The notes beneath the pieces were generated by a model, which was not told where the DNA came from, made no database searches, and saw only the letters and a list, made by a program, of their open reading frames with translations. Position numbers and translations under genes: made by a program. A DNA stretch of 33,167 bases from Desulfobacteraceae bacterium (GTDB lineage Bacteria; Desulfobacterota; Desulfobacteria; Desulfobacterales; ETH-SRB1), in the NCBI GenBank assembly GCA_013792055.1, contig VMSQ01000081.1, positions 1 through 33,167 on the forward strand, in the 5' to 3' direction. Each line of letters starts with the position of its first letter. Positions within the stretch are counted from its first letter, which is position 1. This document shows positions 16,772 through 24,313 of this stretch, one piece after another.

Positions 16772-18409
16772 ATGAAAAGGCTTTTCGGAAATACATCCGG
16801 CTTAAAGGCAAATCAAATCCAAAGCCTTGAAAATTTCTACCGACACCGTATCCCCGATAAATTCCTCATCACACCCGGACTTGCTGCTGATATAAGCAGG
16901 CTTTCCCTCGAAATACGCCGCCAAATAGGTCTTCTTGTCAATCGGCAAGGCAGGATAGCATTTGTAATTGTAGGGAGCCACCATGGAATAGTCATACCTG
17001 ATATAAGTGAATACAGGGTCGCCCCTGGTCGTCTGAAGGGCTTGAGATGTATACATACTCATCTTAAAAAAGAGCCTTTAACAAACGACGATTTCAACGA
17101 CCTTGTCTTATTAAGGCTGGATATTATGGCTGTAATTACATTGACTAAAGATGGCCTCCCATATCAAGTTCATGCAAGCCATATTATTCCAACCAGTAAA
17201 GATGAAAAGCTTTATCAGATGTTAGGCCCGCTTAATCCCAATCAACTTGATATTGGATGTCTTGAACTTATACAGGCTCTCGAATCTGAACTCAGCCATG
17301 CAACGTCCTCATATAAAGCGAATCAAGGTGAAGAAAAAGCCCTTCTCGTAAGTGTGACAACTGCTTCCAGGCGTAAGGCAATTGACTCTTTAGAAGAGCT
17401 GAAAGAACTTGCTGCCTCAAATGGTATTGAAATAGCCGGAACTGTGCTTCAACAACGCAAAAAATCTGATTCAAGATTTCTCCTTGGTCCAGGCAAACTC
17501 CAGGAACTCACCATAGAAACACTTCAGAAGGGAGCGACACTTTTAATTTTCGATCAGGAATTGAACCCGTCACAAATTCGCTCCATTACAAATCATATAG
17601 ATTTAAAGGTCATAGACAGAACGCAGCTTATTCTGGATATTTTTGCTCAACGCGCTCAAACAAAAGAAGGAAAAATTCAGGTCGGGCTGGCTCAACTTAA
17701 ATATCTGCTTCCAAGACTGATTACAAAAAATACCGCCATGTCACGTTTGACCGGAGGTATTGGCGGACGCGGCCCTGGCGAGACCAAACTGGAAATAAAC
17801 AGAAGGCGTGTACGCGACAGTATAGCTCGCTTTGAAAAGGCTTTATTAAATATAAAAAAACAGCGTAAGCATCAAAAAGCAAAGCGCAGCAAAAAAGGAT
17901 TGCCTGTTATTTCAATTATAGGATACACCAATTCTGGAAAATCAACTCTATTAAACACACTTACAAAGAGCAATGTTTTAGCTGAAAGCCGGCTTTTTGC
18001 CACCTTAGACCCTTCCAGCAGGCGTCTTAAATTTCCTAAGGATACTGAAGTCATAATTACAGACACGGTGGGATTCATTAAAGATCTGCCAAAAGACCTT
18101 ATGGTTGCTTTTCGCGCAACTCTTGAAGAACTTGAAAGTGCCGACCTCCTGCTACATGTGATAGATATAAGCAGTCCGCGTTTTAAAGATCAGATCAAAT
18201 CCGTCGAAAAAATACTATCAGACTTAAATCTGCACAATATTCCATTAATTCGTGTTCTGAACAAACAAGATCTCGTTGACATGGAAACTATTAGCAGGCT
18301 CAGCATTGACCTTGATGGAACCCCGATATCGGCTATTAACAGATCAACTTTGATGCCGCTTATTGAAAAAATGGAAAATGCAATACAACATCTTAGAAAA
18401 TTTTATTAA
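16772..18409 (+). CDS. hflX: GTPase HflX with extra N-terminal domain
   Basis: A 545-residue protein. HflX proper begins near residue 188 and shows GGRGPGETKLE (331-341), the coiled segment with RRRVRDSI, G1 GYTNSGKST (384-392), G3 DTVGF (431-435) and G4 NKQD. HflX splits stalled or hibernating 70S ribosomes. The first 160-180 residues are an added domain found in some HflX proteins; it includes VIVGSHHGIVIPDI and HTH at 95-97 followed by Asp residues at 106-107, faintly like a JAMM metal site but without a full set of ligands. The gene starts 21 bp after dnaB and is followed by suhB. Confidence 0.93.
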   Translation: MKRLFGNTSGLKANQIQSLENFYRHRIPDKFLITPGLAADISRLSLEIRRQIGLLVNRQGRIAFVIVGSHHGIVIPDISEYRVAPGRLKGLRCIHTHLKKEPLTNDDFNDLVLLRLDIMAVITLTKDGLPYQVHASHIIPTSKDEKLYQMLGPLNPNQLDIGCLELIQALESELSHATSSYKANQGEEKALLVSVTTASRRKAIDSLEELKELAASNGIEIAGTVLQQRKKSDSRFLLGPGKLQELTIETLQKGATLLIFDQELNPSQIRSITNHIDLKVIDRTQLILDIFAQRAQTKEGKIQVGLAQLKYLLPRLITKNTAMSRLTGGIGGRGPGETKLEINRRRVRDSIARFEKALLNIKKQRKHQKAKRSKKGLPVISIIGYTNSGKSTLLNTLTKSNVLAESRLFATLDPSSRRLKFPKDTEVIITDTVGFIKDLPKDLMVAFRATLEELESADLLLHVIDISSPRFKDQIKSVEKILSDLNLHNIPLIRVLNKQDLVDMETISRLSIDLDGTPISAINRSTLMPLIEKMENAIQHLRKFY

Positions 18410-18448
18410 GTTGACTTCTAAAGAAAAATAATTATAACTTGAAAAGTT

Positions 18449-19237
18449 ATGGATCTGGAACTTGTAAAAAGAGTCGGCATCGCTGCTGCTTATAAAGGTG
18501 GAGCGATTCTTCGATCTCACCTTGGCAGGTTATCCGGTATTAACAAAAAAGGTGATATTGATCTTGTTACAGAAGCTGACATTGGGTCAGAAAAAATAAT
18601 AATTGAGACAATATTAAATGCATTTCCAGAGCATTCCATAATAGCCGAAGAAAGTGGTTTTAATAAAGGCAAAGCTGATTATAAGTGGATTGTTGATCCT
18701 CTCGACGGAACAACAAACTTTGCTCATCAGCTTAGTATGTTCTCCATATCCATAGCTTTTGCCTTGCAGGGAAATATAGTTCTCGGCATTGTCTTTAATC
18801 CGGCAACAGAAGAACTTTTTACCGCTGTAAAGGGAAAAGGAGCTGAATTAAATTGCAGGCCAATAAAAGTCTCAGGCTCAAAATCGGTTTCAGAAAGCCT
18901 GCTTGTGACTGGTTTCCCTTATGATTTTAAAAATATTGTTAACTCCTTAATGATCCGCTTTTCTAATTGCCTAAAAGCATCCCGGGGAGTTAGAAGGTTG
19001 GGGTCTGCGGCGCTTGATCTCTGCTTTGTGGCTTGCGGACGATTCGATGCTTTCTGGGAACAAAATCTGAAACCCTGGGACACAGCTGCAGGGGTCCTGA
19101 TTGCAAGTGAGGCCGGGGCTGTTATAACGGATTTTTCGAATGAGCTGTTTACGATCGACAAAAAGGAAATTCTGGCCACTAACGGAAAAATTCATGATGA
19201 AATGCTTAACTTGCTGGAGTTAAAGGACAACGTATGA
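18449..19237 (+). CDS. suhB: Inositol monophosphatase family protein (SuhB-like)
   Basis: A 262-residue Mg2+-dependent phosphatase. Metal-site motifs are IAEES (65-69), WIVDPLDGTTNFAH (80-93) and PWDTAAG with the following EAG. RRLGSAALDLCFVACGR is also characteristic. SuhB-type enzymes hydrolyse inositol-1-phosphate, and in gammaproteobacteria SuhB also works in rRNA antitermination; which applies here is not decidable from sequence, though the ribosomal operon context is suggestive. The stop codon overlaps the next small gene as ATGA. Confidence 0.93.
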   Translation: MDLELVKRVGIAAAYKGGAILRSHLGRLSGINKKGDIDLVTEADIGSEKIIIETILNAFPEHSIIAEESGFNKGKADYKWIVDPLDGTTNFAHQLSMFSISIAFALQGNIVLGIVFNPATEELFTAVKGKGAELNCRPIKVSGSKSVSESLLVTGFPYDFKNIVNSLMIRFSNCLKASRGVRRLGSAALDLCFVACGRFDAFWEQNLKPWDTAAGVLIASEAGAVITDFSNELFTIDKKEILATNGKIHDEMLNLLELKDNV

Positions 19238-19431
19238 AAAAAAAGCTAATTAATAATATCTCTTCTGATGATCATTTGGGATGTTTTAGTACTTTCAATG
19301 TCAATGATACTATATGTAAAAAATATTGTTCGCTAAGATTGCGTTGTTCTATAGAACGTGATCAAAATGCCAGACTGGAAATATTGAACGACCTTGTATC
19401 TTCAGATGTTATGTCTATGAAGATCCAATAG
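19234..19431 (+). CDS. Small four-cysteine protein coupled to suhB
   Basis: A 65-residue protein whose ATG overlaps the suhB stop (ATGA at 19234-19237), so translation is probably coupled. The core reads GCFSTFNVNDTICKKYCSLR then LRCSIERDQNARLEILNDL. Cysteines at 17, 28, 32 and 38 could form a zinc or iron-sulfur site. The C-terminal half is an amphipathic helix. There is no signal peptide. I do not recognise a named family. The ordered cysteine pattern and coupling argue for a real gene rather than a chance frame. Confidence 0.65.
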   Translation: MKKKLINNISSDDHLGCFSTFNVNDTICKKYCSLRLRCSIERDQNARLEILNDLVSSDVMSMKIQ

Positions 19432-19446
19432 GATTGAAAAAACATA

Positions 19447-19722
19447 GCCGTTCACGGCTTGAAACTTGAAATTGGAAAGTAGAAATTAGGGAGAGATTAA
19501 AATGGCAATTGAGAAGAACAGTACAAAAGCATGAAGACCAAATTTCCAATTTCTAATTTCAACGTTCCGAGACCTTTGAAAAATGTTCAATTTTGTTCAA
19601 GTTCAAGGAAGGCTAAAATTTTAAATGCAGGAATACATTGAGTATTTCGAGGCTTAAAATTTGAGTCTGACACAGAAATTGGGCAAAAGGGGGCGTTTTG
19701 CAAAGGTCTCGTTCCGTGAACG
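19447..19722. repeat. Nested inverted-repeat element in the convergent spacer
   Basis: Three nested pairs are visible: CGTTCACGG at 19449-19457 with CCGTGAACG at 19714-19722; CGAGACCTTTG at 19568-19578 with CAAAGGTCTCG at 19701-19711; and a looser pair of TTGAAATTGGAAA-like and AAATTTCCAATTTC words at about 19465-19560. It ends 8 bp before the stop codon of the FAD oxidase gene. It may be one element inserted in another, or a complex bidirectional terminator. No coding content. Confidence 0.6.
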
Positions 19723-19730
19723 CTTACATA

Positions 19731-21110
19731 TTAAGGAAAAATCTTACCAGGATTTAATACACCGTTCGGATCAAAAACTTTTTTTATTTTTTTCATAAGG
19801 CCAAGTTCTACGGCACCTATCTCTTTTTGAATATAAGGCGCCTTGGTTATACCGACACCATGTTCGCCTGAAATAGTTCCGCCAAGTTCAAGTGTATATC
19901 CAAACAGAGCTTCAACTGCGACTTCTGCCTTTTTAAGCTCTTCTTTATTCTTTTTATCAAGCATTATATTAAAATGAATATTTCCGTCACCAGCATGGCC
20001 GAAACTCACCATAAAAAGTCCGGTTTTTTTTCTTAATTCATCTATTTTTTTTACCATATCAGGGATTTTATTCCTGGGAACTACAATATCCTCATTAATC
20101 TTATCCGGACCATATCTAAACAAAGCCGGTGAAATCGCCTTTCGAGCTTTCCAGAGATTAGCGGCATCCTCTTTAGTTTTGGCCTTTTCCACACTCACAG
20201 CTCCCTGCAAGATACAAAGTTCTTCTATCTGATTTATCGCGATTTCAACCTCTTTTTCTTTTCCATCCACATCGATTAAAAGCAATGCCTCAGAATTAAC
20301 AGGCAATCCCATATTAAGATACTCTTCAACACATCTAATTGAAGCATTGTCCATATATTCTATGGTACGTGGTATTATTCCACATCTAATGATAGCTGAA
20401 ACCGCCATTGCAGCAGTTTCAATATTATTAAAAACAGCGGTCATAGTACTGACCGCCTCAGGAAGTGGTAAAAGCCTGAGAGTCATACGCGTAATTACTC
20501 CTAACGTCCCTTCTGATCCAACAAGAAGCCGGGTCAGATCATAGCCCACCACCCCCTTGGCTGTATTTACTCCGGTATTTATAATTTCTCCGGTCGGAAG
20601 AACCGCTTCTATCCCAAGCACGTAATCACGGGTAACCCCATATTTAACTGCACGGGGGCCTCCCGCGCATTCTGCCAGGTTGCCGCCCAGAGTGCAAAAT
20701 TCAGAACTCGAGGGATCAGGGGGATAAAAAAGATTTTCCTTTTCAACAGCTTCATGAAAACGGCCTGTAACAACACCCGGCTCAACACTGGCAATAAGGT
20801 TTTCCTTATCTATTTTCAAAATACGGTTAAAGCGGGTCATGGCAAGGATAATCCCCCCCCTTACAGCAAGAGATCCTCCTGTCATACCGGAACCGGCCCC
20901 TCTTGGGATAACAAAAAAACTATCTTTATTGGCAAGCTTTAAAACAGAAGATACTTGCATGGCATTTTGTGGAAACAGAACTGCGTCGGGCAGATAAGTC
21001 TGCGCAGTTGCATCATAAGCATAGCATACAAGATCTTCCTTAGCTCTGCTGAAATTGGCCTTGCCTGCTATATCTTTAAGCTTTTTGAAAGTTTTATCGC
21101 TAATTGCCAT
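19731..21110 (-). CDS. glcD: FAD-linked oxidase, GlcD/D-lactate dehydrogenase family
   Basis: A 459-residue protein. The PCMH-type FAD-binding domain contains PRGAGSGMTGGSLAVRGGII (about 62-81), PPDPSSSEFCTLGGNLAECA and VGYDLTRLLVGSEGTLGVIT. The C-terminal substrate domain contains FGHAGDGNIHFNIM and SGEHGVGITKAPYI, the histidines typical of GlcD and D-lactate dehydrogenases. It oxidises a 2-hydroxy acid (glycolate, D-lactate or similar). No GlcE or GlcF iron-sulfur subunit gene is adjacent, so the electron acceptor and exact substrate are open. The stop is at 19731, close to a repeat; the upstream neighbour on the same strand is the DnaA homologue. Confidence 0.9.
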   Translation of the reverse strand: MAISDKTFKKLKDIAGKANFSRAKEDLVCYAYDATAQTYLPDAVLFPQNAMQVSSVLKLANKDSFFVIPRGAGSGMTGGSLAVRGGIILAMTRFNRILKIDKENLIASVEPGVVTGRFHEAVEKENLFYPPDPSSSEFCTLGGNLAECAGGPRAVKYGVTRDYVLGIEAVLPTGEIINTGVNTAKGVVGYDLTRLLVGSEGTLGVITRMTLRLLPLPEAVSTMTAVFNNIETAAMAVSAIIRCGIIPRTIEYMDNASIRCVEEYLNMGLPVNSEALLLIDVDGKEKEVEIAINQIEELCILQGAVSVEKAKTKEDAANLWKARKAISPALFRYGPDKINEDIVVPRNKIPDMVKKIDELRKKTGLFMVSFGHAGDGNIHFNIMLDKKNKEELKKAEVAVEALFGYTLELGGTISGEHGVGITKAPYIQKEIGAVELGLMKKIKKVFDPNGVLNPGKIFP

Positions 21111-21157
21111 TAAAATTTAGTGTGATTAACCTGAAACTATGGGAAGAAACTAAGGAG

Positions 21158-22507
21158 TCAGAATTTTCCTGATTCAAGTTGCTTGCTAAGAATTTCCACC
21201 TGTCTATACAGAACTCCTTTTTCTTTTAGCTTTTGTTCAACGATGCCGATGGAATGAAGGGCTGTAGCATGATATCTGTTGAAACTTTTACCAATTGTCT
21301 GAAGAGGTGAATCCGTATATCTCCTCGAAAGATAAATCGCTATTTGTCTTGGACGAACAAAATTTTGTTTTCGCGAACTCGAAATAATATCTTTTATGGC
21401 AATATCGAAATGCTTGCAAACAAGTTTCCTGATAACATCTATTGTAATATTTTTACGTTGCCTGATTATATTCTGGGTTACACTTTTCGCAAGATCAAGG
21501 TCGATCGGCACTCCAAGAATTGATGACTTGGCTGCAACTCCTATAAGTCCGCTCTCAAGCTGCCTGACATCCGCTGTCAGTTCACTTGCTAAATACTCGA
21601 TTACTTCTCCAGGTAAATTATACCCATTATTGTTCGATTTTTTCTGTAATATTCTGACTCTTGTCCTGAAACTAGGAGGATCAATATTTGAAATAAGACC
21701 GTATGAGAACCGCGATACCAACTTTTCATTAAGTTTAGGAATGTCAGAAGGGAGGTAACAACCTGAAAAAATTATTTTTTTATCTGCCTCAAAAAGGTAA
21801 TCAAGAATTAATGCCAGCTCGATCTGCGTTCGCTCCTTCCCGGTCAAACACTGTACATCTTCAAGAAGCAATACGTCACATTCATTTCTGTATTTCTTTT
21901 TAAACTTATCAATTGAACCATTCCTAAAAGCATTAACCATTTCACTGGTAAAATCTTCAGCGGTTATATAACATACATGTTCTGTTGGATAATGAGACAT
22001 TATATGGTGACCTATCGCCTGAGAAAGATGGCTTTTCCCCATTCCCATCTTTGATAATAAAAATAAGGAATTTTGCTGCGAATTCTTTTTTGAAGCAAGG
22101 TCAAGTGCCGCCAAGTAAGCAAAGTCATTATTATTACCAACAACGAACTGATCAAAAGTAAAATCCCTTCTTAATAGTCGGCCATTATACGGACTCAAAT
22201 TAACCCCGGGCAGAGGGAGCTGAATACTATTATCCTTTTTAAAACCTGAGTTCTCTTTTTTACAGATTTTGCAGGAAACCTCTAAACCAAGATTGTAGTC
22301 TTTACCGGAAGTTCTTTTTATTTCTGTTTCTATAATTGAACCATAGTAATCAAGAACTCGTTTTTTTGAAAAAGTATTTGCACATGAAAGCACAATACAG
22401 TTTTCCTTGCATTCTATAAACTCCATGGGTTCAATCCACATTCTGTAGCTATGGCCTGGAATCTGTTTTTTAATTGATAATTTTACTTGTTCCCATATTT
22501 GTTTCAT
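21158..22507 (-). CDS. dnaA: Divergent DnaA-type replication initiator
   Basis: A 449-residue protein with all four DnaA domains: I (IWEQVKLSIKKQIPGHSYRMW), short linker II, AAA+ domain III (about 115-350) and helix-turn-helix domain IV. Several motifs depart from consensus. Walker A is LSKMGMGKSH (151-160) with Ser-Lys replacing the first two glycines. Walker B is LLLEDVQ with Glu for Asp. The DNA-binding signature is NRYHATALHS (410-419) instead of GRDHTTVLHA. The SRF arginine-finger box (265-267) and sensor-2 VRQLESG (314-320) remain. dnaN and gyrB are not neighbours. It may be a second DnaA paralogue with altered box recognition, or simply the lineage's DnaA. A 606-bp AT-rich spacer lies upstream. 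Confidence 0.88.
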   Translation of the reverse strand: MKQIWEQVKLSIKKQIPGHSYRMWIEPMEFIECKENCIVLSCANTFSKKRVLDYYGSIIETEIKRTSGKDYNLGLEVSCKICKKENSGFKKDNSIQLPLPGVNLSPYNGRLLRRDFTFDQFVVGNNNDFAYLAALDLASKKNSQQNSLFLLSKMGMGKSHLSQAIGHHIMSHYPTEHVCYITAEDFTSEMVNAFRNGSIDKFKKKYRNECDVLLLEDVQCLTGKERTQIELALILDYLFEADKKIIFSGCYLPSDIPKLNEKLVSRFSYGLISNIDPPSFRTRVRILQKKSNNNGYNLPGEVIEYLASELTADVRQLESGLIGVAAKSSILGVPIDLDLAKSVTQNIIRQRKNITIDVIRKLVCKHFDIAIKDIISSSRKQNFVRPRQIAIYLSRRYTDSPLQTIGKSFNRYHATALHSIGIVEQKLKEKGVLYRQVEILSKQLESGKF

Positions 22508-23113
22508 AGGGCATTACAATCCATATTCCAAAAAAAATAAGGTTAATTTATTAAAATAGAAGAGACGACTTTGTAAACTATAACAGATCAAACTGGTGGA
22601 AAAAATATTGTTAGTTAGAGAGTGTTTCAATTAAGAAGAATCGATTAAGAATTTAATAAGGTTCTTGTAAAACCCGAGTGAACTTTAACGGCTTAACTAA
22701 GCTATCAGAACTTTCCTGTCAAACCTGAAGGATAATGCTTTACGCCCGTTTATTAAAAAGTTATTAACAATTTATAGTTATCTGTTTTTATTGTTATATA
22801 TTTTAATCATGCAGACAACTGCTTCTAAATACAAACATTTTTGCAATGAGATCTTTCTTCAACTATTTTATGCAGATCCATCATTATCAGTATAATTTTT
22901 TACACTAATGTCCTATTCAAAAATCTTGCTAATGCTTCTATTATCTTTAATTTTCAAAAAAAATCACCTTGTGTCTCTGTTAAATAGAATTTCTTGAAAA
23001 TCATCATATAGTTAAATGCAATTTAATTAATTTGTTTGAAAATAATATGTGACATGTAATATATTAAAAATTTCGATTTTACCGGCAACCACTTTAATAT
23101 TAAGGTCATATAA
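22508..23113. other. 606-bp AT-rich spacer upstream of the DnaA homologue
   Basis: The spacer between divergent dnaA-like and pdxA genes is rich in A/T runs (for example around 22741-22810 and 22990-23090). One loose DnaA-box-like word, TTATTAACA, occurs at about 22761-22769; I found no cluster of TTATCCACA-type boxes on either strand. It presumably holds promoters for both flanking genes. No open frame or hairpin stands out. Confidence 0.4.
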
Positions 23114-24139
23114 ATGAATACTTATCGCCCCGTTATAGGTATTACCATGGGAGACCCTGTTGGTATCGGCCCTGAGATTATACTCAAGGCTCTCTCATCC
23201 CCTTCAATTTATAAAACCTGCAAACCTCTCATAATAGGAGACACAGGAGTGCTGAAACTTGCAAAAAAAAGTACATCAAGCGCTCTTAAAATAAAAGATG
23301 TTAAAATTCCTGTTTCAGGCATATATCAATCCGGACAAATTGATGTTTTATGCCTGTCTAAACTTAATAAAGATAAAATATCCTGGGGTAAACCCACACT
23401 TCAAACAGGAAAGGCAATGATAAAATACATAACAACCGCGATAGATATGGCAATCAAAGGAAGTATCGATGCCATTGTCACATGCCCTATAAATAAGGCA
23501 GCCATGCGGAAGGCAGGCAGCAAGTTCAGCGGTCACACAGAACTCCTTGCAGAGCATACTAAAACCGATAGTTTTGCAATGATGCTGGCCGGCAGAAAAC
23601 TTCGCGTTGTTCTTGCAACCATTCACATTCCCTTAAAAAATGTTTCAGCCGAACTTTCAAAAGAACGAATTCTTAAAACCATACAAATTACTTGGGACGC
23701 CCTTCATAATAAATTTGGTTTCAAAAAGCCCAGAATCGCTGTAGCAGGCTTAAATCCTCATGCAGGAGAAGAGAGAATGTTTGGAGATGAGGAAGAAAGA
23801 ATTATTTCGCCGGCAATAGATTCAGCAAGTAAGAAAGGATTAGATGTTTCAGGCCCCTTCCCTCCTGACACCGTATTTTATCACGCCGCAAACGGACGTT
23901 ACGATGCTGTTGTCTGCATGTATCACGATCAAGGGCTTATCCCGTTCAAGCTGCTGCACTTTACCGATGGAGTTAATACAACTCTCGGGCTGCCGATAAT
24001 CAGAACCTCTGTTGACCATGGTACTGCTTATGATATCGCAGGAACCGGAAAAGCAGATCCCGGCAGCCTTGTTGCAGCAATAAATATGGCGGCTGAACAT
24101 GCTATATATAAGCATAGTTTAAAGGTAAGTTCTCAATAA
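23114..24139 (+). CDS. pdxA: 4-hydroxythreonine-4-phosphate dehydrogenase
   Basis: A 341-residue protein. It has GITMGDPVGIGPEI at the N-terminus, CPINKAAM, SGHTELLAE, IHIPL, GLNPHAGE, MYHDQGLIPFK and RTSVDHGTAYDIAGTGKA near the C-terminus; the histidines in these motifs are the metal ligands of PdxA. It oxidises 4-phosphohydroxy-L-threonine, which after decarboxylation feeds pyridoxal phosphate synthesis with PdxJ. ATG 23114 follows AAGGT. uvrA lies downstream beyond a hairpin repeat. Confidence 0.95.
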   Translation: MNTYRPVIGITMGDPVGIGPEIILKALSSPSIYKTCKPLIIGDTGVLKLAKKSTSSALKIKDVKIPVSGIYQSGQIDVLCLSKLNKDKISWGKPTLQTGKAMIKYITTAIDMAIKGSIDAIVTCPINKAAMRKAGSKFSGHTELLAEHTKTDSFAMMLAGRKLRVVLATIHIPLKNVSAELSKERILKTIQITWDALHNKFGFKKPRIAVAGLNPHAGEERMFGDEEERIISPAIDSASKKGLDVSGPFPPDTVFYHAANGRYDAVVCMYHDQGLIPFKLLHFTDGVNTTLGLPIIRTSVDHGTAYDIAGTGKADPGSLVAAINMAAEHAIYKHSLKVSSQ

Positions 24140-24155
24140 GTTCGGGTAATAGCTC

Positions 24156-24227
24156 CTGGATTCCAGCCTTCGCTGGAATGACAATCTCGTCTAATCGTCA
24201 GTCATTCCAGCGAAGGCGGGAATCCAG
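24156..24227. repeat. REP-like 27-bp inverted repeat between pdxA and uvrA
   Basis: Arms 24156-24182 and 24201-24227 match at 26 of 27 positions around an 18-nt loop. The core word TTCGCTGGAATGAC belongs to a very common dispersed bacterial repeat (GGAATCC...TTCGCGGGAATGAC). It can form a strong RNA hairpin between the two genes and may end or stabilise the pdxA message. Confidence 0.8.
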
Positions 24228-24313
24228 AGAATAGTCGCAAAATATGATTTACCAGAGCTTGCTTATTGAGAAGTTACCTAAAATTTACTAAAGTATAAGA
24301 AATTATTCTTACT

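Noticed and set aside
22508-23113. Chromosomal origin (oriC) beside the DnaA homologue
   Set aside because: AT-rich, but only one loose 7/9 box match and no cluster of DnaA boxes; dnaN is absent.
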